From: Halodurantibacterium flavum | GTDB taxonomy: Bacteria; Pseudomonadota; Alphaproteobacteria; Rhodobacterales; Rhodobacteraceae | Length of the DNA stretch: 64,000 bases | Assembly: GCF_042681825.1 (NCBI RefSeq) | Contig: NZ_JBHUGH010000003.1 | Span: 426,418-490,417, forward strand | Direction: 5' to 3' | Part shown: positions 8,485-16,864 of the stretch, in pieces | How positions within the stretch are numbered: the first letter of the stretch is position 1 | Layout of the letters: every line of letters starts with the position of its first letter | Notes under the pieces: model-generated | Databases searched by the model: none | The model's input: only the letters and a program-made list of their open reading frames with translations | Told to the model about the DNA's origin: nothing | Program-made: the position numbers and the translations under genes

Positions 8485-9866
8485 AGCAGAAGAATCGTCG
8501 CAAGGCCGAGGAAGGCAAAAAAGCCCATCACATCGGTCAGGGTCGTGACAAAGGTGCCCGATGCCAGCGCCGGGTCGAACCCGAGCCGGTTGAGCGTCAG
8601 CGGCACCAGCGCCCCGCCCAGCGCCGCAACCATCTGGTTCGCGACCATGGCGAGCCCCAGCACGATGCCCAGCATCGGATCGCCAAAGATCAGCGTGCCG
8701 GCAAGACCGAGGATGATCGCAAGGCCCGTCCCGTTGAGTATCCCGGTCAACAGCTCCCGCCGCACGACCCGCCCGGCGTTGGAGCTTGTGAGGCTGCGCG
8801 TCGCGAGCGCCCGCACCGCCACGGCAAGCGACTGGGTTCCGCCGATGCCGCCGGTCGAGGCCACGATAGGCATCAGCGCGGCAAGCGCCACAAGTGCCGA
8901 GATCGTATCCTCGAACATCGAGATGACGACCGCCGAAAGCGACGCGGTAAAGAGGTTCACCACCAGCCAGGGCAGACGTTGGCGGACGGTTTCCAGAACG
9001 CCGTCGGCAAGGCTGCTTTCCTCGGACACACCCGCAAGACGCAGAATGTCCTCCTCATGTTCCTCATCCAGAACGTTCATTGCGTCGTCGATCGTGATCA
9101 CACCGACAAGACGGTCGTTTTCATCCACGACCGGCGCCGAGATGAGGTGATACTGGTTGAAGAGATAGGCGACCTCGGATTCCTCTTCGGTCGCGCGGAT
9201 GGTGCGGAACCCGTCTTCGGTGATGTCGTTCAACCGGACATCGCGCCGCGCCGCAAGCATCCGACCGAGCGAGACATGGCCCACGGGCCGCATCCTGGGG
9301 TCCACCAGGATGACGTGATAGAACTGGGCCGGCAGCCATTCTTCCTGCCGCAGGAAGTCGATCGTCTGCCCCACGGTCCAGTCCTGCGGCGCGACCACGG
9401 TTTCCCGCTGCATCAGCCGCCCGGCCGAATATTCCGGATAGGCCAGCGCCTGTTCGACCGCCACGCGGTCGGCATCCTCCAGCGCGTCGAGGATGATTTC
9501 CTGCTGCGGCTCCTCCAGATCCTCGAGGATGTCGACCACATCATCGGAATCGAGTTCCCGCACGGCCTCGGCCAGAACCTCACGCGGGAGAAACTCGATC
9601 ACCTCCTCGCGGATGCTTTCGTCGATCTCGGACAGCGTCTCGCCGTCCATATGCCCGGACCAGAGCGTCAGCAGCCCCCGCCGCTCGGCCGGGCTGATCT
9701 GTTCCAGAAGGTCGGCGATGTCGGCGCCATGCAGCGGTTCCAGCAGTTCGGCAAGCCGATGCTGATCCTCCCGCTCGACCGCATCGAGGATGGCCTCGAG
9801 CCTCACCTGATCGAGGGTGACGTGATCGTCTTCCCGCATGGAACGGACCAAGGTTTCGTCGGACAT
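8481..9866 (-). CDS. mgtE: magnesium transporter MgtE
   Basis: This is a 461-residue MgtE-type Mg2+ channel. It has a cytosolic N domain (residues 1-135, helical, with LLEPLHGADIADLLEQ), a CBS pair (about 140-260, including RPVGHVSLGRML and LVGVITIDDAMNVL), and five membrane helices from about 290 on. The pore region ASTGGIGGTQSLAVAVRAL and the terminal segment are conserved. The frame continues far upstream, but the ATG at 9866 is chosen because GGAGG lies six bases before it and MSDETL begins the known N domain. The stop overlaps the next gene. No Mg-sensing leader is apparent in the 123-base upstream gap. Confidence 0.96.
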   Translation of the reverse strand: MSDETLVRSMREDDHVTLDQVRLEAILDAVEREDQHRLAELLEPLHGADIADLLEQISPAERRGLLTLWSGHMDGETLSEIDESIREEVIEFLPREVLAEAVRELDSDDVVDILEDLEEPQQEIILDALEDADRVAVEQALAYPEYSAGRLMQRETVVAPQDWTVGQTIDFLRQEEWLPAQFYHVILVDPRMRPVGHVSLGRMLAARRDVRLNDITEDGFRTIRATEEESEVAYLFNQYHLISAPVVDENDRLVGVITIDDAMNVLDEEHEEDILRLAGVSEESSLADGVLETVRQRLPWLVVNLFTASLSAVVISMFEDTISALVALAALMPIVASTGGIGGTQSLAVAVRALATRSLTSSNAGRVVRRELLTGILNGTGLAIILGLAGTLIFGDPMLGIVLGLAMVANQMVAALGGALVPLTLNRLGFDPALASGTFVTTLTDVMGFFAFLGLATILLL

Positions 9867-9989
9867 GGCGGGCCTCCGGTCATTGGCTTGGCGTCGGCGC
9901 GACCTTACCCGACCGGGGGGACGAGCAACAGGCCGATTTACGCCAGCGGCGCGGCCCCCTAGACTGGCCCCGAGACAAAGGAGCCCGCC

Positions 9990-11303
9990 TTGCCCGACCT
10001 TCTTCTGGGACAGACCCTCACCTTTACCGCCGATCCTTTCGAGACCGGAGAGGCCGCCGCCCGGCATGACCCCCATGGCGCGATCCTTGTCGAGGACGGG
10101 CGCATCGCAGAGATGGGCACCGCCACGGACCTGCGTGCCCGGAACCCTGCGGCGCGTGTGCATGACTATGGGCGCGCAGTGCTTTCGGCCGGCTTCGTGG
10201 ATGCGCATATCCATTTCCCCCAGACCGCGATCATCGCAAGCTGGGGCAAGCGGCTGATCGACTGGCTGAACACCTACACCTTCCCTGAAGAAATGCGCTT
10301 TGCCGATGCGGACTATGCGCGGCGCATCGCGGCCCGGACCTTTGATCTGACGCTGGCAAACGGGACGACGACGCTCTGCTCCTACGCGACGATCCATCCC
10401 GAAAGCGTGGATGCCTTTTTCACCGAGGCGCAGGCGCGGGGGCTGCGGGCGCTGGCCGGAAAGACCTGCATGGACCGCAACGCCCCCGAAGGCCTGCGCG
10501 ACACGGCGCAATCCGCCTATGACGACAGCAAGCGCCTGCTGGAGCGCTGGCACGGCACGGATCGCCTGTCCTATGTGATCACACCGCGGTTTTCGCCGAC
10601 CTCGACGCCGGAACAGCTGGCGGCGCTGGGTGCGCTTTGGGCGGAATATCCCGACTGCCTGATGCAGACCCATCTGAGCGAGCAACTGGACGAGATCGCC
10701 TGGGTCAGGGACCTTTTTCCGCAGGCGCGGGACTATCTCGATACCTACGAAGCCTTTGGCCTGCTGGGCGCGGGGGCGGTATTCGGCCACGCGATCCATC
10801 TTGAACCGCGCGAAAAGGACCGGCTGGCCGAGATGGGCGCGGCGGTGGTGCATTGCCCGACCTCCAACAGCTTCATCGGCTCGGGCCTTTTCGATCTGGC
10901 GGGGCTGAAGGGGCGGATGCGCGTGGGTCTTGCGACCGACACCGGGGGCGGATCCAGCTTTTCGATGCTGCGGACGATGGCGGCGGCCTATGAAATCGCC
11001 CAACTGCGCGGGCAGGCGATCCACCCGGCGCAGCTCTGGTGGCTGGCGACCGCCGGGTCTGCGCAGGCACTGCGGCTGGGGGACCGGATCGGGACGCTCG
11101 CCCCGGGGATGGAGGCGGATGTGATCGCGGTCGATCTGGCCTCGACCCCCGCCATCGCGCAGCGCGCGGAACGCGCCGAAACCCTGTGGGAGGCGCTCTT
11201 CCCGACGATCATGATGGGCGACGACCGGGCCATCCGCGCGGTCTGGGCCGGCGGGCGTGACGTTACGCCTGCGAAAGCACCGCCAGCGCCTGTTCGTGAA
11301 TGA
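9990..11303 (+). CDS. guaD: guanine deaminase
   Basis: At 437 residues, this is an amidohydrolase-superfamily guanine deaminase, converting guanine to xanthine in purine breakdown. Metal ligands are visible in FVDAHIHFPQ (residues 69-78), in QTHLSEQ (near 230), in GHAIHL (near 265) and in ATDTGGGSSFS (near 318). The string GKTCMDRNAPEGLRD is diagnostic of guanine deaminases. The start is a TTG at 9990 with AAGGAG six bases upstream; no ATG lies closer. The last 41 bases overlap the convergent HisN-type gene. No xanthine dehydrogenase genes are seen nearby. Confidence 0.95.
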   Translation: MPDLLLGQTLTFTADPFETGEAAARHDPHGAILVEDGRIAEMGTATDLRARNPAARVHDYGRAVLSAGFVDAHIHFPQTAIIASWGKRLIDWLNTYTFPEEMRFADADYARRIAARTFDLTLANGTTTLCSYATIHPESVDAFFTEAQARGLRALAGKTCMDRNAPEGLRDTAQSAYDDSKRLLERWHGTDRLSYVITPRFSPTSTPEQLAALGALWAEYPDCLMQTHLSEQLDEIAWVRDLFPQARDYLDTYEAFGLLGAGAVFGHAIHLEPREKDRLAEMGAAVVHCPTSNSFIGSGLFDLAGLKGRMRVGLATDTGGGSSFSMLRTMAAAYEIAQLRGQAIHPAQLWWLATAGSAQALRLGDRIGTLAPGMEADVIAVDLASTPAIAQRAERAETLWEALFPTIMMGDDRAIRAVWAGGRDVTPAKAPPAPVRE

Positions 11304-12054
11304 TCCGGTTCGCGGCCGCGACGATGCGACCGCCGCCATGGGCGGGGCCGCCGGTCCAGTCGGTGACGATGCCGCCCGCCGCCTGAATAACCGCAATCGG
11401 CGCGTGAACGTCATAGGGCTGCAAACCCGCCTCGACCACCAGGTCGATCTGCCCCGCCGCGACAAGGGCGTAGGCATAGCAATCCATGCCATAGCGCGTC
11501 AGGCGCACCTGGCGGGACAGCGCGCGGAACGCGCGTTCCTCGGCCTCGGTCCCGACCTCGGGGAAGGTTGAGAAAAGAACCGCCTCTTGCAGCGGCCGGG
11601 GCCCACGACAGCCAAGAGGCGCCTTGCCCAGCGGCCCCGTCGCCTCGGCCCGGCCGAAACCTCCGGAGAACCGTTCCCCGATATAGGGCTGGTCGATGAT
11701 GCCCATCAGCGGTCCCGTGTCATCGGCGACCGAGATCAGGACCCCCCATGTGGGCGTGCCCGACATGTATCCGCGCGTTCCGTCAATGGGGTCGAGCACC
11801 CAGGTGAGCCCGCTTGTGCCCGGCTTGTGCCCGAATTCCTCACCCAGGATCGCATCGTCGGGACGACGTTCGTCGAGGATCGCGCGCATGGCGGCCTCGG
11901 CCGCGCGGTCCGCCTGCGTGACCGGGTCAAAACGATCGCTTTCCTTGGTTTCGGCCTGCAGGGCCGGGCTGCGAAAATGGCGCAGCGTTTCCTGCCGCGC
12001 CACATCCGCAAGATCCTGCGCGATGGCCCAAAGCTCTGCGTGACTTGCGGTCAT
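11263..12054 (-). CDS. hisN: HisN-type inositol-monophosphatase-family phosphatase (probable histidinol-phosphatase)
   Basis: This is a 263-residue IMPase-fold phosphatase. The Mg2+/Li+ motif is DPVTQADRAAE (44-54), GEEFG (71-75), WVLDPIDGTRGYMSGTPTWG (86-105) and the second motif GLQPYDVHAPIAVIQAAGG (about 210-228). The RGYMSGTPTWG variant and QPYDV are typical of the HisN subfamily that dephosphorylates L-histidinol phosphate, rather than SuhB or CysQ. Other his genes are absent here, so substrate is inferred from the subfamily. The gene overlaps guaD at its 3' end. Confidence 0.85.
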   Translation of the reverse strand: MTASHAELWAIAQDLADVARQETLRHFRSPALQAETKESDRFDPVTQADRAAEAAMRAILDERRPDDAILGEEFGHKPGTSGLTWVLDPIDGTRGYMSGTPTWGVLISVADDTGPLMGIIDQPYIGERFSGGFGRAEATGPLGKAPLGCRGPRPLQEAVLFSTFPEVGTEAEERAFRALSRQVRLTRYGMDCYAYALVAAGQIDLVVEAGLQPYDVHAPIAVIQAAGGIVTDWTGGPAHGGGRIVAAANRIIHEQALAVLSQA

Positions 12055-12076
12055 GTGCCCCCCCTGCGACGATGAT

Positions 12077-12097
12077 CCCCGCGGTATCGCCGCGGGG
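12077..12097. other. strong 8-bp hairpin in the hisN/HTH gap
   Basis: CCCCGCGG, a five-base loop TATCG and CCGCGGGG form a perfect 8-bp stem between the HTH gene stop and the hisN start. There is no T tract on either side, so it is not a classical intrinsic terminator. It could be a transcript-end or processing structure for the HTH gene. Confidence 0.45.
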
Positions 12098-12144
12098 CGG
12101 GTTCGTCAATCGTCGCCTTGGCTGTCGCCCGGGGGGCGGCTTAG

Positions 12145-12504
12145 TCAGGCGGCCTCGCTCAGGACGCGGGCAAGGTCGAACAGTCTGCGGCGCTGCGCCT
12201 CAGGGATGGCGTAATAGGACCGGACGAGTTCCAGCGCCTCTTTGTCGGCCATGATATCCGTGGTCTGCACGCCTGCGCCGTTTTCCTTTTCGAGCCCCTC
12301 GAAGAAGAACGCGATCGGAACGTTCAGCGTATTCGCGATGTCCCAGAGACGAGAGGCGCTGACCCGGTTCATGCCGGTTTCGTATTTCTGGATCTGCTGA
12401 AACTTGATGCCCACAGCGTCGGCCAGCTGCTGCTGCGTCATCCCCACCATCCAGCGCCGGTGACGAATGCGCTTGCCCACATGGGCATCTACCGGATGTT
12501 TCAT
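12145..12504 (-). CDS. PraR-like XRE-family HTH transcriptional regulator
   Basis: The 119-residue protein has an N-terminal Cro/C1-type helix-turn-helix (residues 8-65: IRHRRWMVGMTQQQLADAVG, then QQIQKYETGMNRVSASRL) and a short C-terminal helical tail, REVEALVRSYY-like, ending LFDLARVLSEA. The FQQIQKYE core and NRVSASRLWDIA match PraR/SinR-like regulators of alphaproteobacteria, which control quorum sensing and attachment in rhizobia. The ATG at 12504 is preferred over the GTG at 12516, which would place GGAG inside the gene. It stands alone, divergent from the quinone oxidoreductase. Confidence 0.88.
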   Translation of the reverse strand: MKHPVDAHVGKRIRHRRWMVGMTQQQLADAVGIKFQQIQKYETGMNRVSASRLWDIANTLNVPIAFFFEGLEKENGAGVQTTDIMADKEALELVRSYYAIPEAQRRRLFDLARVLSEAA

Positions 12505-12716
12505 TACTGTCTCCACTGTTCAACCTTGAATGGCCGGTTTCTCCTGCAAGGATACATGCAATTTCCGTGCCAAACATGCTCTGGGATGTTAATTTTTTCC
12601 TAAAATTTTCTACGGGCTGAACCGTTCATCTTGCCGTAACTTTCCAGCGGTTCCCGGGTTCCGTCGCGCTGACGACCTGAGGTTCAGTTTTCGCAATTTG
12701 CCACCCGCTATGCGTG

Positions 12717-12745
12717 TTTTGCATTTTGCGACACATATTGCAAAA
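12717..12745. promoter_or_regulatory. inverted repeat TTTTGCA-N15-TGCAAAA before the quinone oxidoreductase
   Basis: TTTTGCA (12717-12723) and TGCAAAA (12739-12745) flank 15 bases directly before the AAGGAGG of the quinone oxidoreductase. A related TTTTCGCAA lies at 12689-12697. The position between two divergent genes, one a DNA-binding regulator, suggests an operator; the binder is unknown. Confidence 0.4.
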
Positions 12746-12755
12746 GGAGGTGCCT

Positions 12756-13754
12756 TTGTCCAACCCCAGCGCCACCATGAACGCGATCCTGGTGTCGGGT
12801 CACAAGACGGTACCCGAAATCCGGACCGTCGCCCTTCCCTCGCCGGGCGCGGGGCAGGTGAGGATCCGCATCGAGGCCTGCGGCCTGAACTTTGCCGACC
12901 TCCTGATGATCGAGGGCACCTATCAGGACACGCCGGCCCCGCCCTTCATCCTGGGGATGGAGCTGTCCGGCACTGTTGAGGCGCTGGGACCGGGCGTAAC
13001 CGGCCCCACGCCCGGCAGCCGCGTCGCCGTCATGGCCGGGCAAGGCGGGCTGGCGGAATATGGCTGCTTTGACGCATCCTCCTGCCTGCCGCTGCCCGAT
13101 GCCATGAGCTTTGAAGAGGCTGCGGGATTCCAGATCGCCTATGGCACAAGCCACCTCGCACTCAGCCGCCGCGCGGCGCTGCAAGCGGGGGAAACGCTGC
13201 TGGTGCTCGGTGCGGCCGGGGGCGTCGGCCTCACGGCGGTCGAGATCGGCGCGATCATGGGCGCGCGGGTGATCGCGGTCGCGCGCGGGGCGGAAAAGCT
13301 GGGCGCGGCCGAACGGGCGGGGGCGCATCATCTTCTTGACAGCGACGACCCGGACCTGGTGCAGAAACTTCGCGACCTCGGTGGGGCGGATGTCGTTTAT
13401 GACCCCGTAGGCGGCGAGGGCTTTGCCACCGCCCTGCGCGCGACCCGGCCCGAGGGGCGCATCCTTGTCATCGGCTTTGCCAGCGGCAGCCTGCCAAAGA
13501 TCCCGGCCAATCACCTTCTGGTCAAGAACGTCTCGGTGCTGGGCTTTTACTGGGGCGGTTACATGCGGTTCAGACCGGACGCCCTGCGCGACAGCCTTGC
13601 CGAACTGCTGGACTGGTACGCCCGGGGACGCTTGCGCCCGCATCTGAGCCATGTCCTGCCGCTCGACCGGACGGTCGAGGGGCTGACCCTGCTGCGCGAG
13701 CGGAAGTCCACCGGCAAGGTCGTCATCAGGACGCGAGCTGCGCCGGTTTCGTAG
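12756..13754 (+). CDS. NAD(P)H:quinone oxidoreductase, zinc-less MDR family
   Basis: The product (332 residues) is a medium-chain dehydrogenase/reductase of the quinone-oxidoreductase (QOR, Qor-like) type. It has a GroES-like N-terminus with GLNFADLLMIEGTYQ (the FxDxxxxxG hallmark of QORs) and a Rossmann part with the nucleotide motif LVLGAAGGVGLTAVEIG (near residue 148-164). The catalytic zinc ligands of alcohol dehydrogenases are absent. The start is a TTG at 12756, chosen because AAGGAGG lies five bases before it; an ATG at 12777 is the alternative. It overlaps the convergent LysR gene by 29 bases. Confidence 0.9.
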   Translation: MSNPSATMNAILVSGHKTVPEIRTVALPSPGAGQVRIRIEACGLNFADLLMIEGTYQDTPAPPFILGMELSGTVEALGPGVTGPTPGSRVAVMAGQGGLAEYGCFDASSCLPLPDAMSFEEAAGFQIAYGTSHLALSRRAALQAGETLLVLGAAGGVGLTAVEIGAIMGARVIAVARGAEKLGAAERAGAHHLLDSDDPDLVQKLRDLGGADVVYDPVGGEGFATALRATRPEGRILVIGFASGSLPKIPANHLLVKNVSVLGFYWGGYMRFRPDALRDSLAELLDWYARGRLRPHLSHVLPLDRTVEGLTLLRERKSTGKVVIRTRAAPVS

Positions 13755-14631
13755 CCGCGATCTGCGTCAACGGGGCCGAGAGGCGGGAGCCATAGGCCGT
13801 GCGCAAGAGCCCGGCCAGCGCGGCGACCACCTGCCCATGCGCCTCGGACACATACATGTTGATGCGCGTCGTCATCAGGTCAGGCAAGGCGCCACCATGG
13901 GGGATCGGTTCCAGATAACGGGGTTCGGCCCCCTCGACCAGCGCGTGAACGGCGAAATCCGCGCTCACGCTCGCCTCGACCGAACGGGTTGAATCGGATT
14001 CGACGGCCATGACCCAAGGGATACCGGCACGGTCGAGCGCCTGCTGAACGCTGGTCCGGAAGATGCAGTTATGCTCGAACGCCAGGGGAAGCGGGCGCTG
14101 GCGCCACGCGCTGCCGCCCGGGGCGCCGATCCAGTTGAGGCGCAACTCGGTCAAGGTCTCACCCCCCGCATCGACCGAATCCTCGGTCGTCAGGATCGCG
14201 TCGCATTCCCCCCGCGCAAAGAGCGCCTTGAGGCGCCGCGTATAGGAGGAAACGAGGTGGATGCGCATCCGGGGATATTCGGCGGCGAACCGCTGCAGCA
14301 CCTGCGGGATCGACGGATAGACGATATCCGCGGGCACGCCGAGGATGATTTCACCCTCATAGGCCTGATGGGTGAGGCGCGAAAACACCTCGTCATTCAG
14401 GGACAGCATCCGCCGCGCATAGCCCAATAGCTGTTCGCCCGCCGCGGTGAGCCCTACCCCGCGGCCCGTCCGGTCCAGAAGCTGGAGGCCGAGCGAATCC
14501 TCAAGCCTCTTTATCTGCATCGACACGGCCGACTGCGTCAGATTGAGAAAACCCGCCGCGCGCGTCACGCCACCAGAATCCGCCACCGCGACGAATGAGC
14601 GCAGGGCTGTCATGTCGAGGTTACGCGCCAT
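13726..14631 (-). CDS. LysR-family transcriptional regulator
   Basis: This is a 301-residue LysR regulator. The winged HTH spans residues 5-64 (LRSFVAVADSGGVTRAAGFL, SAVSMQIKRLEDSLG, LLDRTGRGVGLTAAGEQLL), and the periplasmic-binding-like effector domain follows. The ATG at 14631 has GGAG six bases upstream and begins just before the HTH; the frame extends 11 more codons. It is divergent from a DUF1127 gene with a 120-base gap, the usual placement for a LysR target promoter, though DUF1127 genes are common neighbours and a regulatory link is inference. Confidence 0.93.
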   Translation of the reverse strand: MARNLDMTALRSFVAVADSGGVTRAAGFLNLTQSAVSMQIKRLEDSLGLQLLDRTGRGVGLTAAGEQLLGYARRMLSLNDEVFSRLTHQAYEGEIILGVPADIVYPSIPQVLQRFAAEYPRMRIHLVSSYTRRLKALFARGECDAILTTEDSVDAGGETLTELRLNWIGAPGGSAWRQRPLPLAFEHNCIFRTSVQQALDRAGIPWVMAVESDSTRSVEASVSADFAVHALVEGAEPRYLEPIPHGGALPDLMTTRINMYVSEAHGQVVAALAGLLRTAYGSRLSAPLTQIAATKPAQLAS

Positions 14632-14752
14632 ATCAAGCTCCGTGATGTGAAAGTCAAAAATCATTCATTTTTAGTATGAGCATGATTCTGGCATACAGAT
14701 CAACGGAAATGATGCCCCACGCAACTCGGATCACCAAAAGAAAGGTTTCAAC

Positions 14753-14968
14753 ATGCAGAGCATCGCCATTCCCGCCCCTCCATCGGCCCGGAGGCGGGAC
14801 TCTCTTTTCACTAAACTCTCCATCTGGCTGGAACTTCGCCGCCAGCGGGCGCAGCTTGCCGCGCTGGACGATCGCGCGCTGGCCGATATCGGTCTGACGC
14901 GCCGCGAGGTGGAGCGTGAGCTGAAGCGCCCCGCGTGGAACGTGCCTGCCCATTGGGTCCGCAAATAG
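14753..14968 (+). CDS. DUF1127 small protein
   Basis: The 71-residue basic protein contains a C-terminal DUF1127 (YjiS-like) domain: WLELRRQRAQLAALDDRALADIGLTRREVERE (shown in parts as RRQRAQLAALDDRALADIG and LTRREVERE). The domain is a short helical hairpin rich in Arg. In Agrobacterium and Rhodobacter, DUF1127 proteins influence small-RNA maturation and phosphate or stress responses; the role here is unknown. AAAGG lies upstream of the ATG. It is monocistronic and divergent from the LysR gene. Confidence 0.9.
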   Translation: MQSIAIPAPPSARRRDSLFTKLSIWLELRRQRAQLAALDDRALADIGLTRREVERELKRPAWNVPAHWVRK

Positions 14969-15041
14969 CGGCGATCCTGCAGGGAGGGGGTGGGCAGGTC
15001 CGGAAGCGACCGTCATCGCGTCGATTTCAGACCGGTTTTCC

Positions 15042-15070
15042 TTGAAAACGAGCCGGTTATTGCCGATATT
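15042..15070 (+). promoter_or_regulatory. candidate sigma-70-type promoter for the BI-1 gene
   Basis: TTGAAA (15042-15047), a 17-base spacer and GATATT (15065-15070) resemble -35 and -10 elements with the ideal spacing, 60 bases before the BI-1 start. The -10 match is 4 of 6, so this is only a candidate. Confidence 0.4.
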
Positions 15071-15129
15071 CCTGCCAAAGGGCGCCCCCGTGCTGGGGTC
15101 GCCATTTTGGGAACGAAATGGAGGCTTTG

Positions 15130-15846
15130 ATGGCACAATTCGATACGGCCCGCGTTGGCGGCGTCCGGACGGCGCAGATCGATGAGGGTCTTCGCGCCCA
15201 TATGAACAAGGTCTACGGCCTCATGTCGCTGGGGATGCTCGTCACCGGCGGCGTGGCCTATACCGTTGGCACGAACGAGGCGCTGCTGGCGCAGATCTTC
15301 GGGTCGCCGCTGCGTTGGGTGGTGATGTTCGCGCCGCTGATCGTGGTCTTTGCGTTCGGCGCCATGATCAACCGGCTGTCGGTCGCGGCGGCTCAGGCGG
15401 TCTTTTACGGCTTTGCCGCCCTGATGGGGCTGTCGATCAGCTACATCTTTGCGGTCTACACCGGCATCTCGATCGCGCAGACCTTCCTGATCACCGCGAT
15501 CTCCTTCGCGGGGCTGAGCCTCTACGGCTACACGACCAAGCGCGACCTGTCGGGCATGGGCACCTTCCTGATGATGGGCCTGATCGGCCTGATCGTCGCG
15601 ATGATCGTCAACATCTTCCTCGGCTCGCCCGCGCTGATGTTCGCGATCTCGGTCATCGGCGTGCTGATCTTTGCGGGTCTCACCGCCTATGACACGCAGG
15701 CGATCAAGACGGAATATATCCAGCACGCCGCCCACGCGGACCAGGACTGGCTGGGCAAGTCGGCGATCATGGGCGCGCTGCGTCTCTACCTCGACTTCCT
15801 CAACCTCTTCATGTTCCTGCTGCAATTCCTCGGCAACCGCGAGTAA
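15130..15846 (+). CDS. Bax inhibitor-1/YccA family membrane protein
   Basis: This is a 238-residue protein with seven predicted membrane segments, of the UPF0005/BI-1 (YccA, YbhL) family. The signature SLYGYTTKRDLSGMGTFL lies in the middle, and LTAYDTQAIKTEY with two aspartate-bearing strands near residues 190-202 is the pH/calcium-leak di-aspartyl region of the fold. In bacteria such proteins interact with FtsH or act as ion leaks. The ATG at 15130 follows GGAGG by five bases, so it is preferred over the ATG at 15118. A clear terminator follows. Confidence 0.93.
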   Translation: MAQFDTARVGGVRTAQIDEGLRAHMNKVYGLMSLGMLVTGGVAYTVGTNEALLAQIFGSPLRWVVMFAPLIVVFAFGAMINRLSVAAAQAVFYGFAALMGLSISYIFAVYTGISIAQTFLITAISFAGLSLYGYTTKRDLSGMGTFLMMGLIGLIVAMIVNIFLGSPALMFAISVIGVLIFAGLTAYDTQAIKTEYIQHAAHADQDWLGKSAIMGALRLYLDFLNLFMFLLQFLGNRE

Positions 15847-15873
15847 CCGCGTAGCCACGCAAAGACAGCTACC

Positions 15874-15900
15874 AAGGGCCGGCAACCGCCGGCCCTTTTT
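15874..15900 (+). terminator. intrinsic terminator after the BI-1 gene
   Basis: A perfect 10-bp stem AAGGGCCGGC/GCCGGCCCTT with loop AACC is followed by a T-rich run (TTTTTCTTT). It lies 28 bases after the BI-1 stop. Confidence 0.9.
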
Positions 15901-16021
15901 CTTTGGACCGCATTCCCGCACGCTCTCTGCCGAACCGGGGACACTCCCGCCCGTCTTCGCGGCTCACGCCGCTCATCCCGTTGGGCCGGGCGCCGCCTGC
16001 GGCGGCGAGGTCACGCAAACG

Positions 16022-16050
16022 AAAACGCCCCGGACTTTTCCGGGGCGTTT
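16022..16050 (-). terminator. intrinsic terminator of the sdh operon
   Basis: An 11-bp perfect stem AAACGCCCCGG/CCGGGGCGTTT with a six-base loop ends, on the minus strand, in TTTTCGTTT. It lies 25 bases past the sdhB stop, the last gene of the minus-strand sdh operon. The stem is flanked by A and T runs on both sides, so it could work in both directions. Confidence 0.88.
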
Positions 16051-16074
16051 CATCATTCTTCAAGGTGAGGACGG

Positions 16075-16854
16075 TCAGAGAACCCGCTCAACCATCATCT
16101 TCTTGATTTCCGCGATCGCCTTGGCCGGGTTCAGCCCCTTGGGGCAGGTCTTGGCGCAGTTCATGATCGTGTGGCAGCGATAGAGCTTGAACGGGTCATG
16201 AAGCTGGTCCAGTCGCTCGCCCGTATATTCGTCCCGGCTGTCGATGATCCAGCGATAGGCGTGCAGCAGCGCCGCCGGGCCGAGATAGCGGTCGCCATTC
16301 CACCAGTAGCTCGGGCAAGAAGTCGAGCAGCAGGCGCACATGACGCATTCATAAAGACCGTCGAGCTTGCTCCGGTCCTCGATCGACTGCTTCCATTCCT
16401 TGGCAGGGCTGTTCGTCTTGGTCTCCAGCCAGGGCATGATGCTGGCGTGCTGGGCGTAGAAATGCGTCAGATCAGGGATCAGGTCCTTGATCACCGGCAT
16501 ATGCGGCAAGGGATAGATACGCACATCGCCCTTCACCTCATCCATGCCGTAGATGCAGGCGAGCGTGTTGATCCCGTCGATATTCATTGCGCAGGACCCG
16601 CAGATCCCCTCGCGGCAGGAGCGGCGGAAGGTCAGGGTCGGGTCGATCTCGTTCTTGATCTTGATCAGCGCGTCCAGAATCATCGGACCGCAGGTGTCCA
16701 TGTCCACGAAATAGGTATCGACGCGCGGGTTCTCGCCGTCATCGGGGTTCCAGCGATAGATCCGGAAGGTGCGCAGGTTCGTGGCGCCTTCGGGTTTGGG
16801 CCAGGTCTTGCCCGTCCGGATCCTGGAGTTCTTGGGCAGGGTCAGTTGGACCAT
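16075..16854 (-). CDS. sdhB: succinate dehydrogenase iron-sulfur subunit
   Basis: This is the 259-residue SdhB of complex II. The plant-type [2Fe-2S] ligands are in SCREGICGSCAMNIDG plus a Cys near 80 (LAC). The [4Fe-4S] and [3Fe-4S] clusters are bound by CVMCACCSTSCPSYW (about residues 169-183) and CHTIMNCAKTCPKGLNP (about 229-245). It passes electrons from SdhA to the quinone in SdhC/SdhD. Last gene of sdhCDAB; 10 bases separate it from sdhA, and a terminator follows. Confidence 0.98.
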   Translation of the reverse strand: MVQLTLPKNSRIRTGKTWPKPEGATNLRTFRIYRWNPDDGENPRVDTYFVDMDTCGPMILDALIKIKNEIDPTLTFRRSCREGICGSCAMNIDGINTLACIYGMDEVKGDVRIYPLPHMPVIKDLIPDLTHFYAQHASIMPWLETKTNSPAKEWKQSIEDRSKLDGLYECVMCACCSTSCPSYWWNGDRYLGPAALLHAYRWIIDSRDEYTGERLDQLHDPFKLYRCHTIMNCAKTCPKGLNPAKAIAEIKKMMVERVL

Positions 16855-16864
16855 CGTCGCCTCC

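Noticed and set aside
8481..11492. A 1003-residue reading frame covering mgtE
   Set aside because: The first 542 codons are antisense to guaD and the hisN region; MgtE begins at 9866 with a clear ribosome binding site.
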